Assembly: GCA_946803585.1 (NCBI GenBank)
Contig: CAMPEQ010000007.1
Coordinates: forward strand, 466,451 to 530,450
Source of the DNA: an uncultured Actinomycetes bacterium
Lineage (GTDB): Bacteria; Actinomycetota; Actinomycetes; S36-B12; UBA10799
Length of the DNA stretch: 64,000 nt
Reading direction: 5' to 3'
This document shows positions 48,604 to 59,200 of this stretch, piece by piece. Below the pieces are notes generated by a model, which saw nothing but the letters and a program-made list of their open reading frames with translations, was not told where the DNA came from and searched no databases. Each line of letters begins with the position of its first letter. The stretch's first letter is position 1. Made by a program: the position numbers and the translations under genes.

Positions 48604-49404
48604 ATGGCTAGCTCACAGTCTCGGCCGTTCTCGCAATCCGCCCTACCCGAACGCGGAGACGACGGGTCCCTGTTCCTTACGGCTACCCCCGAGTGGGCGC
48701 AAGGGCGAACCCTGTTCGGTGGACTCGTGGCAGCGAATCTCTACCAAGCAATGGCATCGCTTGCACAGCCGGATCAACTCCTCCGTTCCATCTCGGTGAG
48801 CTTTCCCGCGCCCATCAGCCTTGGCCGGGCGAGGCTAGATGCTGACCTGGACCGCGCCGGGGGCTCAACTAGTTTCACCAGCGCAACCGTGATCCAAGAC
48901 GGTGATATTCGTACGCGTTGCCATGCGGTATTCGCCCGGTCGCGTCCTTCGAAGATTGTCGTTTCAGCGCCCCTACCGCAACTGGACCTCGCACTAGCTG
49001 ATGCTCCCGAGTTTCCCTATATCGAGGGCGTGATGCCGGAGTTCATTCAGAAGTTCGATATCCGATGGGGTATCGGCGATTGGCCGTTCTCCGGCTCGGA
49101 TCGTGGAACCCTAGGGGGTTACATTCGCCATCGCGATTCCGTATCGGGCCCTGCCGCGATTCTCGGCCTACTCGATGCGTGGCCTCCTGCAGTGCTCCCG
49201 ATGGCGCAGGGACGCGCTGCATCCAGCACGATTAGTTGGACCACCCATATCGTCGATGACATCCCGCCAGCCAGTGATGCCTGGTACGAGTTCCGCTCCG
49301 ACACGGTATCTTCCCGCGATGGCTACGCAACCTTCACTGGAACGCTCAGCCAGCAGGGGCGCGTGATCGCCTGGAGTGAACAGCTAGCGGCCGTGTTCGA
49401 CTAG
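48604..49404 (+). CDS. Acyl-CoA thioesterase family protein (TesB-like double hotdog)
   Basis: 266 residues. The N-terminal hotdog has RTLFGGLVAANLYQAMAS (substrate-loop Gly-rich turn) and FTSATVIQDGDI; the C-terminal one contains YIRHRD and ISWTTHIVDD. TesB-like enzymes cleave acyl-CoA; the substrate is unknown. GAAAGG precedes the ATG. It is 13 bp after crtI on the same strand, so probably part of the crtE-crtI transcript; a link to carotenoid or acyl-sugar metabolism is possible but unproven. Confidence 0.8.
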   Translation: MASSQSRPFSQSALPERGDDGSLFLTATPEWAQGRTLFGGLVAANLYQAMASLAQPDQLLRSISVSFPAPISLGRARLDADLDRAGGSTSFTSATVIQDGDIRTRCHAVFARSRPSKIVVSAPLPQLDLALADAPEFPYIEGVMPEFIQKFDIRWGIGDWPFSGSDRGTLGGYIRHRDSVSGPAAILGLLDAWPPAVLPMAQGRAASSTISWTTHIVDDIPPASDAWYEFRSDTVSSRDGYATFTGTLSQQGRVIAWSEQLAAVFD

Positions 49405-49429
49405 CGCCATACGGCCCCTCGGTATTTGG

Positions 49430-50698
49430 CTAGGCGGCGGCAGAGACCGATTCCGCGGCCGGTCGCTTCGCTGCGATCAGCGATGTCGCTCCCGAAAGCA
49501 GGAATGCCACGACTAACCCGATCGCAGTCGAAGAATCGAACGCAAGGGTCGACTCGATACCCATCACGAGGGCAACCACAATTCCACCAACTACCCCGAC
49601 AACGATCGGAATTGTCGGAGCAAGGTTGATCGTCGCGCCACCGAATACCGGCAGCCCAGCCCCAAACGCAGCAGCGGCAATCACCGACGCAATGACCAAT
49701 ATCTGACCGGTGGCGGGCAAGACCATCGCGATCACAATCGCCGCAATCGCAAAACCGAACGTGAGTATCTGGCGCTTACTTGAGTCAGCGAGTTCGCAGC
49801 CCACCTCTGTTGCGGCTGAAAGCTCGGTGTCAGCAACCGAAGCAAGGACGAACACAGCGAAGAATAGGAAGAACCCGATTCCCACTGCTGGCGCGGCAGC
49901 AAGTAGGAATGCCTGCAGTGAAGGCGCCACGAAGGCCCCGCCATACAGCAGGATCAATCCGAGCGAGAAGACCGCAACGAAGACTGCTGAGATGACCGCT
50001 CCCCAGAGCGCCGTCTTGCTCGGGATCTCGACTGACTTCAATACCTGCCCGATAGCCGGATCGACAAATCCCATCGCCCCAGCAGACAGCACGAGGGCAA
50101 AGGCCGTGCCGATTCCCAGCTCAGTGGATGGAACAAGCGGACTAGCGATCGTGGCGGGCGAGCCCAACAGCGCACCACCGACCAGCAGCAGTGCAGGGAT
50201 GAAGAAGGCCATCACGACGGTCCAACGACTAGTCCGTAGCGATGACAGTCGACCGCAAGCCAACAGGTAGGTCGCGATCGCCAGTCCAATGACGGCAATA
50301 ACAAGCAGGCGGTTAACGCCTCCCATTAATGACAGGACCGCACCGGCGCTAGCGAGTACCCCAACGAGTAGGGCGAATGCAGCGATTGCACCAACGAGGC
50401 TTAAGACCCGTTGCCCATCGGCACCCATGCGAGCGCGAGCACGTTTGAACAGCCCCGAGACGGTCGCAGGTAGGGCAACTACCACGATAAAGAGCACCAT
50501 CGAGGGAAGGTTGAAACCCTCAGGAGCGATCACTGGAGCGAGAACCACGGCGTAGGCGAGGCTGGCGACAAAGATACTCAGTGGACCGCCCCGGGCACGA
50601 ACTGCAGACTTATCCGAGGCGCGAGTCCCCGCGGTGACTGCAACGATCGCCAAGATCAGCAAAGCGAGGCCGACAAAGACGGCTGTAACTAGTCCCAT
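49430..50698 (-). CDS. Multi-pass membrane protein, possible solute:sodium-symporter-like fold
   Basis: 422 residues, about 12-13 helices. I cannot assign a family with certainty. The region FALVLSAGAMGFVDPAIGQV, followed by ALWGAVISAVFVAVFSLGLI, recalls helices of APC/SSS-type transporters but the usual substrate motifs are not seen. The N-terminal helix is followed by a basic TRASDKSAVRAR loop. AGGAGGT lies directly before the ATG. It starts 15 bp after the lipase stop on the same strand, so the two are probably co-transcribed. Confidence 0.65.
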   Translation of the reverse strand: MGLVTAVFVGLALLILAIVAVTAGTRASDKSAVRARGGPLSIFVASLAYAVVLAPVIAPEGFNLPSMVLFIVVVALPATVSGLFKRARARMGADGQRVLSLVGAIAAFALLVGVLASAGAVLSLMGGVNRLLVIAVIGLAIATYLLACGRLSSLRTSRWTVVMAFFIPALLLVGGALLGSPATIASPLVPSTELGIGTAFALVLSAGAMGFVDPAIGQVLKSVEIPSKTALWGAVISAVFVAVFSLGLILLYGGAFVAPSLQAFLLAAAPAVGIGFFLFFAVFVLASVADTELSAATEVGCELADSSKRQILTFGFAIAAIVIAMVLPATGQILVIASVIAAAAFGAGLPVFGGATINLAPTIPIVVGVVGGIVVALVMGIESTLAFDSSTAIGLVVAFLLSGATSLIAAKRPAAESVSAAA

Positions 50699-50713
50699 TG
50701 GTTGACCTCCTAC

Positions 50714-52033
50714 CTACTGATTGGCGCAGCCGTTGGGGGCCGCAAGACCCTCAAGCCGGTCCTTCATCCACTGCTGGATGAGGCTGCGGGAGTTGGTTAC
50801 AACGCTGGAGTGCACGTCGTCGGGGTAGATGTGGAAATCGACCGTGTTGCCGATTTGGCAGTATTGCTTGTTAAAGGCCAGAGTTAGTTGGGGAATGATC
50901 GTTGTGTCCTTCATTCCCTGGACCATCACGATCGGCATATCTGTTGGTGTGGCACCCGGGGTGTTCTTGGTCGCAAGGTCGTAGAACACGGCCGGCACCG
51001 GGTCCTTGATGTACTCCGACATTGGGCCGTCTTTGAACGCGTCACTCTGCTGCGATCCACAAAGTGTGTTGACGATCGGGAGCTTCGCAACGCCAGCAGG
51101 AGTCAAGATGTCGTCTGGACTCATCTGGTCGGGGTAGGTAGCAGACCAAGACGCCGCGATCAGCATCACGAATCCGGTCTGACCGCTCGGCTTGGTCGAT
51201 GCCAGCAAACCTTCGACGGCCAGCGGAAGCGAAGGCAGGAGTCCAGGAGCTAGAACGGCTGCACCTTGGATCTTGAGTTCCGGTGCATAGGTCGGCGCCA
51301 TTTGGGCAGCGAATGCGGCTGAATGCCCGCCCTGGGAATGCCCCCAAATAAGTGTCTGGTCCTTATTCACATTGGTCTGCCAATTATGCACGGCACGGAC
51401 CGCGTCGAGCGTGTTCTGCCCCTCAATCTGACCAACCAAATAGGACGGATCTCCCGGAGCACCCATCCCTTGATAGTCCGTGCCCACGACCGCGTAGCCT
51501 TCCTGAACTAGCGGCAGGATCTGGCTCATCCCCTGGTAGCCCGGAGTGTTCGGCTCAAATGGCGTCAGCGAAATGCCACAGTGGCGGTTGGCTCCGGTCG
51601 TTCCGTGGGCGTAGGTAATGAGTGGAAAGCCACCGGCAGGCGCGGGGGTGGTGGGCGTGACGAAGATCCCCGAGACCACGGTGCTGGCGTCATTGAGGTC
51701 GGTCGAATTGTAGATGAACCGGTAGCTCTTGGTGCCGTCTGGAGATCCAGGGATCTCCTCGCTCTTGACCATCGTTCCAGGCGGTTGGGTTGATGCATCG
51801 GGAACGTCGTAGAACTGCGGAATCTGCGGGCTCTTCGTAACGTCGGTAGATTCTGGCGCAGCTGGCGCGGCCGCAACGTCAACGACTTGGGATGGCGGGG
51901 CTAGGACAGCAAGAAGTATCGCGCCGACCGCGACAACCGCGACGGATATGGCCGCCCAGAACCCTCGTGGCCTCTCACTACTTCTGGCGACACGGGTCTG
52001 ATCGCCGTCCGAGTTTTTGGGCACGATGTCCAC
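50714..52033 (-). CDS. Secreted or membrane-anchored lipase (LIP-like alpha/beta hydrolase)
   Basis: 439 residues. A single N-terminal hydrophobic segment (GFWAAISVAVVAVGAILLAVL, about 25-45) follows a basic region, so it is anchored or exported. The nucleophile elbow is GHSQGGHSAAFAAQ; the Asp (GMKDTTII) and His (YPDDVHSSV) of the triad follow at expected distances. AYAHGTTGANRH and VVGTDYQGMGAPG are typical of secretory lipases of the LIP family. Two Cys (CGSQQSD and QYCQIG) may form a disulfide. GTG start; the substrate is unknown. Confidence 0.8.
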   Translation of the reverse strand: MDIVPKNSDGDQTRVARSSERPRGFWAAISVAVVAVGAILLAVLAPPSQVVDVAAAPAAPESTDVTKSPQIPQFYDVPDASTQPPGTMVKSEEIPGSPDGTKSYRFIYNSTDLNDASTVVSGIFVTPTTPAPAGGFPLITYAHGTTGANRHCGISLTPFEPNTPGYQGMSQILPLVQEGYAVVGTDYQGMGAPGDPSYLVGQIEGQNTLDAVRAVHNWQTNVNKDQTLIWGHSQGGHSAAFAAQMAPTYAPELKIQGAAVLAPGLLPSLPLAVEGLLASTKPSGQTGFVMLIAASWSATYPDQMSPDDILTPAGVAKLPIVNTLCGSQQSDAFKDGPMSEYIKDPVPAVFYDLATKNTPGATPTDMPIVMVQGMKDTTIIPQLTLAFNKQYCQIGNTVDFHIYPDDVHSSVVTNSRSLIQQWMKDRLEGLAAPNGCANQ

Positions 52034-52107
52034 GCTAGTGCCAAGGAGTCGAACATTGCGCGATACCGCAGCCCAAACCAGTCGAAGACTTACCCATCCG
52101 TGAACTC

Positions 52108-54264
52108 TTACTTAACCCTGACCCGAAGCTTCGTCTTGAGCTTCTTCACTTCGGCGTTAGCGGGCGCTCTGAGTTTGAGTTTGCATATCCCGACTCGCTT
52201 TCCCTTCACCTTCCACTTCTTCTTCCCTTGCTTCACCAAGCAAATGCGCTTCTTCTTCGACACCACCGTGAGCGGTTGACCGGAGTCGGTTAGCTTAGAA
52301 ATCCGAAGGACCCGACCCCGCTTGAGTTTGCGCTTCACCGAACCGATTTCTTGCTTTGTTTTGGTGGGGGTCGTATTCGTTGGTGAGGTTGGCAGCGTTG
52401 ACGGTTCTCCAGCCGGGGCCGCTGGGACGTAACCGGTGATTTCGACGGATTGACTGACACCGCTGCCGAGCGAATCACGCGCACTAATAACCACCGAGTC
52501 GACGTCGTCGGTGTTAGCTACCGTGACGTACCCAGTTGTTCCGTCAAAGGCTGACTCTCCGAGGATCTGCTCGTCGTTTGATAGGGCTGTAGCGGAATAG
52601 CTCGTTGCTCCACCGCTCGGTGGAGTAAACGTGACACCAATGGTTGTCGAGTCGTACACGCCGGCGAGGGCCGCGACCACACCTGAGGGAGGTGTCACGA
52701 CATCAAGGAGTGCGGCCAGATCCAGTGCCCCAGTCCCGCAGCTGAACTGGGCATTACATCGATAGTTACCGAAGGCACTGTTCTGCATGAACGTCGACGA
52801 TGAGCTCTTCAGCGCAGCTTCGACCTCACTGGGGGTGGCGCTGGGCTGATAGGTCAGGTACAGCGCGACGGCACCCGCGACATGCGGTGTGGCCATCGAC
52901 GTTCCCTGATACCACGCGTAGTCAGGATCCTCCGGCTCCGTCGTCCCCGTATTCAGAGTCGAGAGAACCATCGATTGGTACCCGAAATCCCGGTTACCCC
53001 CCGGAGCCGCGAGATCAACCGCTGATCCGTAGTTGCTGTACGACGCACGCGATCCGTACGGACCGATTGCAGCCACGGTCACGACGTCCCTACAGTTAGC
53101 TGGAAAGAAACTCGACGCCGAGATATCGGAGTTGCCGGCAGCGACCACGATTGTCGAACCGCGCGCCGTCGCGGCGTCGATCGCCGTCTGAACATAGCTT
53201 GGGCAGTTTCCAACACCACCGAGGGACATGTTGATGACTTTCGCCGGTGTCGCATTTACGGGCAAGTGGGATACTGAACCGCCTGATGCCCAAGTGATTC
53301 CGTCAGCGATATCCGCACCGTTTCCGCCGCATTGCGCAAGGACTCGGACGGCTTGAATTTTGGCATCGTCGACGATTCCAGAGATACCCAACTCGTTATT
53401 CCGCGTTGCCCCTATGGTTCCGGCGACATGGGTTCCGTGCCAGCTACTACTGTCAATCTCGCAGGCGTCGGGGTCGGAATTCCAGTCTCCCTCGTCTGCC
53501 GGGTTCGCGTCACGCGCGTTGCCATCGCGTGCCCGTGACGCACTCGAAACCATGTCGTAGCCAGCGACCCACCGGCCATTAAGATCTGGATGTGACGTCG
53601 ATCCGGTGTCCAATACCGCAATGGTCGGTGACGCGGAGCTACCTGGTTCCTGCACCCAGCCATACCGAGCGTTAATGCCGACGATCTTGCTGTCGTCTTC
53701 GCTTGTGAGGCTACCGTTTGACCAAAGTGACCACTGATCCTCGTAATAGGGATCGTTCGGGGTTGCTACCGGGCCACCTCCTTGAGCTGGGAATACCCGC
53801 AAATTGGGTTCGGCGCTCACCACTTGGGGATCTTCCAAGATCTTCTGCGATAGTCGCTCAGCCTTAGCTTCGGATACCGGCTTTGGAAGCTCGATGGTAC
53901 GAAATCCGTCATCGAGGCGGTTGCCCTTCTCAGCAGCTTTGCCGAGAACATCACTTCCCGTGGCTAGCCCGTCTTTCTGTTCAACGGGCGCGCCCTGCGC
54001 GTACTTGACTACCAACTCCTCGACGGGCGCAGGCTTGAAGTCTGATGCGCTGGGCACGTCGAACGGGTCAGCCCTAAGCTCGCCAGCAGGAACGCCATTC
54101 AACGGTGCGCCAAGCGAAACAGAACTGTGCGATAACGCCGCGCTAGGGATGGCGGTCGCTGGGACCACCGCAGCCACGAGCAGTCCAGTCGCACTCGCCG
54201 CGACCAGTGCCCGCCCCACTAGCCGCCGAAATCGGCCCGTTTGATTGCGGGATACGCACCTCAT
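52108..54264 (-). CDS. Secreted subtilisin-like serine protease (S8) with basic C-terminal domain
   Basis: 718 residues. Signal peptide (basic start then LVAASATGLLVAAVVPATA). A propeptide region reaches about 150. The catalytic triad is intact: IAVLDTGS (Asp), WHGTHVAGTI (His), QGTSMATPHVAGA (Ser). After the catalytic domain (about 520) comes a beta-type segment (SGVVAALAGVYDSTTIGVTF, fibronectin-like) and, from about 630, a Lys/Arg-rich tail with two Cys (KKRICLV, VGICKLKL) resembling the surface-protein repeat domains of other actinobacteria. AGAGG lies before the ATG. It is the downstream neighbour of recD, 127 bp away. Confidence 0.88.
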   Translation of the reverse strand: MRCVSRNQTGRFRRLVGRALVAASATGLLVAAVVPATAIPSAALSHSSVSLGAPLNGVPAGELRADPFDVPSASDFKPAPVEELVVKYAQGAPVEQKDGLATGSDVLGKAAEKGNRLDDGFRTIELPKPVSEAKAERLSQKILEDPQVVSAEPNLRVFPAQGGGPVATPNDPYYEDQWSLWSNGSLTSEDDSKIVGINARYGWVQEPGSSASPTIAVLDTGSTSHPDLNGRWVAGYDMVSSASRARDGNARDANPADEGDWNSDPDACEIDSSSWHGTHVAGTIGATRNNELGISGIVDDAKIQAVRVLAQCGGNGADIADGITWASGGSVSHLPVNATPAKVINMSLGGVGNCPSYVQTAIDAATARGSTIVVAAGNSDISASSFFPANCRDVVTVAAIGPYGSRASYSNYGSAVDLAAPGGNRDFGYQSMVLSTLNTGTTEPEDPDYAWYQGTSMATPHVAGAVALYLTYQPSATPSEVEAALKSSSSTFMQNSAFGNYRCNAQFSCGTGALDLAALLDVVTPPSGVVAALAGVYDSTTIGVTFTPPSGGATSYSATALSNDEQILGESAFDGTTGYVTVANTDDVDSVVISARDSLGSGVSQSVEITGYVPAAPAGEPSTLPTSPTNTTPTKTKQEIGSVKRKLKRGRVLRISKLTDSGQPLTVVSKKKRICLVKQGKKKWKVKGKRVGICKLKLRAPANAEVKKLKTKLRVRVK

Positions 54265-54391
54265 CTCGGACCTCTCGCTGCGTAGGTCCTCCTATCTTCG
54301 CTGCCAGGAGACCGGGACGTCGATCACCAGGTGGAGAATTCACCCGTTCGCGCACTTGGCAGCTAGCTCCGGCCGCTATGCCTAATACCGG

Positions 54392-56227
54392 CTACCGGCC
54401 TCGGAGGGCCTGACCCAGTCCCGAAGCCCGCCGAGAACGTCGATTGATCGCGGCAACTAGCGATGCCCTAGACCCGACGACGATCACTCGATCTGTCGCC
54501 CGCGTCACTGCGGTGTAGAGCAGCTCGCGACTCAACACATGTGATTCATGATGGGGAAGGACGACGACGACAGTTCCGAACTGTGAACCTTGGCTCTTGT
54601 GTACGGTACTGGCGAAGGCGGTCGTGACGTGTCCCAAGCGGGTCGGCACTACGCGAAGCGGCGTGGGCTCACGCTCGAAGACCGCTACCTCGCCATCCAC
54701 CGAATCCGCAACGATGACAGCACTGTCTCCGTTAAACACACCGAGCTGGTAGTCGTTCTCGGTGACCATCAGCGGCCGCCCGAGGAACCAACCGTTGGGA
54801 TCGTGGCCGATTGACCGGTGGCTGGCCAACGATGAGAATGCGTGCGCGTTCCACAACGCCACCCCCGCTGGTCCTTCGCGATGCGCACAGAGAACGCGAG
54901 CCTGGCTCACTGCATGGCTCGCCCCAGCAGCATCACCTTCTTCTGCGTGATCAATGAGTGAGAGCCAATGCGGTTCAAGTTCCGCGAGCGCCACCGCCCT
55001 GGCCGTGGATGTATCGGCGTCTTCGGCGGTCTCGCACCATCCGATCGAAGGGGAATCACTTCGCATCAGCTCCTCAGCCGCATCCGAATCACCGACGAGT
55101 ATCGCCTCCGCCAGACCCGCGATCTCCCCACCGAATCGATGTACTCGGGTAAGGACGACAACGCCGATACCCTTGTCACTGGCCTTAGCTGGACCCACGA
55201 TATCGCCGAAAATGGAGCCAGCATCGACCGATGCCAGCTGTCGCGGATCACCCACCAGCACGACTCGGGCCTCTGGCCGAACGGCATCAAGGAGCTGATC
55301 CATGAGCGCCAAACTGATCATCGAGCACTCATCAACGATCACGACGTCGTGAGGAAGCGGGTTACCGCTGTGGTGGCGAAATCTGCTGCGATTACCTGGC
55401 TGCCATCCAAGTAGGCGATGCAGTGTCGAAGCCTGGATTGTCTCCATGTACTTCGCACCTTCTTCATCACCGGAGAGTCCCGCGGCCGCCCCTTGCACCG
55501 CCTCCTGTAACCGCGCAGCAGCTCGACCTGTGGGCGCGCTCAATGCAATCATCGGATGAACGATCGGGCTCGATGCAAGCTGAGTTGTGAGGGCGGCGAC
55601 CACTTTGGCAATCGTCGTCGTCTTACCTGTGCCCGGCCCGCCGGCGATCACGGCAAGTGACTTCGTCACCGCCGTCTCTACCGCATCGCGTTGATTCGGG
55701 TCGAAGTCCGTCTGAAAGAGCCTCGAGAGTGACTCCTGAAGCAGCACATCATCAACTTCTACTTCTCGAGCCCGACGGCTCTGAATCGCGGCGAGCAAAT
55801 GGTCCTCGTGGCGAACGTATCGATCCAGGTAGAGCAGGGTCCCGCGCAGCGTAATTGGCGGATCAACGCTTTGCGTCAGTGGACTGCGAGCTACTAGCTG
55901 ACACCATTCTTGTGGCTGCGGCCATTGCAACGGCTCGACAGCAAGCTCATCGTCCGCAACCTCTCCGACTGTTGTGTCCGAACCGATTAGTGCCGTAGTT
56001 TCCAGGTCCAGGCACACACTCCCCGCACGAGTCTGGGCGACCAAAAGGGCAACGGCTAGGAGGACTTCTTGGTCATGCTCACCGAGTGCTCGGCCCAGAT
56101 TGGTAGCGACATGGATATCAGTTGATTCGATCACTCCAGCTCTATTGAAGTCAGCGAGAACTCCACTTACGCCCTGCGCGCGCCGGTAGTCAGTGGAAGC
56201 CACCGACCTGAACCCACCTGCACTCAT
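54392..56227 (-). CDS. recD: Exodeoxyribonuclease V subunit alpha RecD
   Basis: Superfamily 1B 5'-3' helicase subunit of RecBCD, 611 residues. Walker A VIAGGPGTGKTTTIAKV; DEFs: VIVDECSMISLALMDQLL (motif II), GDPRQLASVDAGSIFGDI (motif III), AFASTVHKSQGSQFGTVVVV (motif V) and YTAVTRATDRV (motif VI). It is the last of the recC-recB-recD operon; its ATG overlaps the recB stop (ATGA). Confidence 0.94.
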   Translation of the reverse strand: MSAGGFRSVASTDYRRAQGVSGVLADFNRAGVIESTDIHVATNLGRALGEHDQEVLLAVALLVAQTRAGSVCLDLETTALIGSDTTVGEVADDELAVEPLQWPQPQEWCQLVARSPLTQSVDPPITLRGTLLYLDRYVRHEDHLLAAIQSRRAREVEVDDVLLQESLSRLFQTDFDPNQRDAVETAVTKSLAVIAGGPGTGKTTTIAKVVAALTTQLASSPIVHPMIALSAPTGRAAARLQEAVQGAAAGLSGDEEGAKYMETIQASTLHRLLGWQPGNRSRFRHHSGNPLPHDVVIVDECSMISLALMDQLLDAVRPEARVVLVGDPRQLASVDAGSIFGDIVGPAKASDKGIGVVVLTRVHRFGGEIAGLAEAILVGDSDAAEELMRSDSPSIGWCETAEDADTSTARAVALAELEPHWLSLIDHAEEGDAAGASHAVSQARVLCAHREGPAGVALWNAHAFSSLASHRSIGHDPNGWFLGRPLMVTENDYQLGVFNGDSAVIVADSVDGEVAVFEREPTPLRVVPTRLGHVTTAFASTVHKSQGSQFGTVVVVLPHHESHVLSRELLYTAVTRATDRVIVVGSRASLVAAINRRSRRASGLGQALRGR

Positions 56228-59200
56228 AGCGACTCACCTGTCCGAATTAGTTCTGATAGCGCGACGACGATGCGAGCCGTCGGCTGCCATGAGTAGATTC
56301 CGCACGGCTGGCCTCGGTATGCAGGATTGTCCGAGCCGAACATCCCTCGAACAAACAGATACTTGACCGGTCCAAGATTGACTTCGGGGTCGTACCCAGG
56401 AAGCCGGACGCTGAGCATGCGATGTAGCGCGACGTTGTAGAGCAGGAACTGCAACGGATAGTTGGCGGAGAACACCGCCTGCTCAACTGCTTCTGGCCGG
56501 TAGTCCCAGGCGCTGAGGTCGACTCCGCCAAGCCGGTTGGTCTTGTAGTCGATGACGCTAAATCGCGGCTCGCTGGTGCCACCTCGTGTGCGCAATACGA
56601 GGTCGATACTTCCGCTAAGGAATCCGTGGACATCCCTATCGAGATCGGGATTTGCGAGAAACGGAAGGTACCCCCGTAGGCGATCGTCAGCAGACAACTC
56701 TCGATCGAGTAGTTCTCGAACTGCTGCGGTATTGAACTCACCTGTTGGGGTATTTCCGCCAGCGAGCGGATACTCGAAGTCCATCTCGTCGAGTCGGTCT
56801 TGCCTCGTGACATCAGCCAAGCTGATATTCGCCAAGTCCTGGCCCAGTGGAGTTTGAATCGCCGCCACGAGACCGGCAACTAGCGCAGTCGGCTGCTCGA
56901 GAGTGATCGCCCACCTTCGCATCGCGGCAGTGGTCTCGTCGGCGACTTCTACGGAAAGCTGGTCAGCTGCGAAGTCAACGTTCTCGAAGATCGAATGCAC
57001 GAAGCTACCGAAGGTCGCACCACCCGCAATGTCGGCTAGCAGGGACCTCCGAGTTCGTAGTACCTCGTCTGACTCGTGCATCTGGAAACGACCTAGTTCC
57101 GAGTAAGGAAGCGACACCTCCATATCGCTCTCGTCCTCAACCGCGCTGACGTCTGGTTCTGCGACTCGGAACCCCCCGGCCCCGCCGTGGGCCACAGCGG
57201 TAAGGCCGCTGAATGAAGTGCGACCCCATCCTCCGTCGATGGTCCGCTGGAAACTATTCACCCGCGGACCCTCATTCAAGCCACGGTCTCTCGCCAGGTT
57301 CGCAGAGTCGGCGCTTGGCTTCCAACTCGTTTGTTCAGGCTGCCGATCGACAATCGTCACGTCGATCGTTGGGTTCTGCTCTGCTAGGAGGCGAAGTCGG
57401 TCCGCGGGCCCATCTGCATAGATATGGGAAACGACGCCGGCTAGCGGCGAAAGGTGAGAGTCATAGCCATCCGCCCACCAAACCACCAACTCGTGGCGCG
57501 CGCGAGTCATCGCGACGTACGCCTGCCGCAGCCCCTCCCCTTGGGCTTCAGCCATCGAGTCGCGCTTCGCGTCGCGGAATCCCTCTGACCTGCTTCCTCC
57601 GACAAAGAGCTCCCGGCCGCCGCCTCGGTGGTAGTAGAAGGTCTCTTGGTTCTTGGGTACGACTGGCGCGGTCCAGAGGAATGGACAATAGACAAGATCA
57701 AACTCTAGTCCCTTGGCAGCGTGGATAGTTATGACCTGAACCGCCTCAGCGTCGGACTCCAACCTCCGCGAACGCTCATCTGAATCGGTCGAGGTCGTCG
57801 CCTCGTCTATTCGCTGGGTCAACCAGCTTGCGAGAGCTGCAGCTGAGGCCCTGGTCGATGTCTCGTACTCATGGACAAGTTCCACGACCTGGTCAAGATC
57901 TGTCAGGGCTCTTTCGCCGTCTTGTTGAGCTAGCAGCCGCGTCAGTAGGCCGTATCTCGACTTAATCGACGCGAAGACCCCCGCGATTCCGTCATGTTCG
58001 AGGTCGTGAGCCCAATCGGTCACTCGACGGCTGAGTCCTCCTAGCTCTTGGTCAGTCGCACTGGCCAATCGCGCCGTAGACCAACCAATCAAGCTGCTGA
58101 TCGCTAGGCGGTGCAGGGTCGGCGTGGAACTGGGACGGTCAAGCGCAAGCAGGAGTCGCTTCACATCATCGGCCGCCTGGGTTGCGAACACGCTACGACT
58201 ACCCCGAACCACCGCGGGTACGCCACACGCGGTGAGCGCGTCGCGAACTTGGTCTGCATCGCGGTTCCTACCAACGAGGACAGCGATCTCGCGAGGGACG
58301 GCGCGCTTGTCTGTGAGTGCCGTGACAATATCGGCCGCGACGTCACGCGAGATTAGTTCAATTCCCGCGTTCTTCTCCACCGCCCCCCTACTGGTTCGCT
58401 TAACCTGCGTCTGATCTGTCGTCATCCGAATACGCAGCGGAATTGATCGGTTCTTCTGCTGGTCTGGATTCACTGCCGATGTCACTTGCCGATACTGAAT
58501 GCTTGGGTCACCTAACTGCAATGAGCCAAATACTGCGTTAAGCGCTCTCACGAGACCGTCGTCCGTGCGGTAGTTACGGGTGAGACTCCATCTCGAATCC
58601 GCTTGGTTGACTGCCGCCAAATAGGCGTAGATATCGGCTCCTCGAAACGCGTAGATCGCTTGTTTAGGATCACCGATCAGCAAGAGCCGGCAGCCGCCGC
58701 CGCCAAACGCATCTCTGAGCACATCCCACTGAGAGGTATCAGTGTCCTGAAACTCGTCGACCAGCACGATCGGATAGCGCTTCGCCAACAACTCGCGAGC
58801 CAGTGGCCCTCGCTGTTGGTCTTGGACTGCGGCCTTAAGGCGGCCGATCTGGTCACTAAAAGACATCTTGCCGGATACCCGCTTACGGTGATTGATGAGT
58901 CGCCGCGCGTCTTGGGCGAGTACAGAACGAACCGTCGCGACGTCATCGGGAAGACCCATCGCTGGCGGGACGATCTCTGCATCCCATTGATCAGTTGCTG
59001 CCGACACAACAGCTTGGGCCGCCGCGACAGTGATTGGCGCAAGCAGGTCTATGTCCTGACCCTGACCGAATCGCTTTGCGTAGAGGTCTGCGGCAGCTTC
59101 CTGCGCAAGCTCTGAGAGGTCGGTCTGAAACTCCGGTCTAAGTTCCGCATCGCCAGCTAGCCCAAGCTCGGAGAGTGCCGCATCGCAAAAGCCATGGGTG

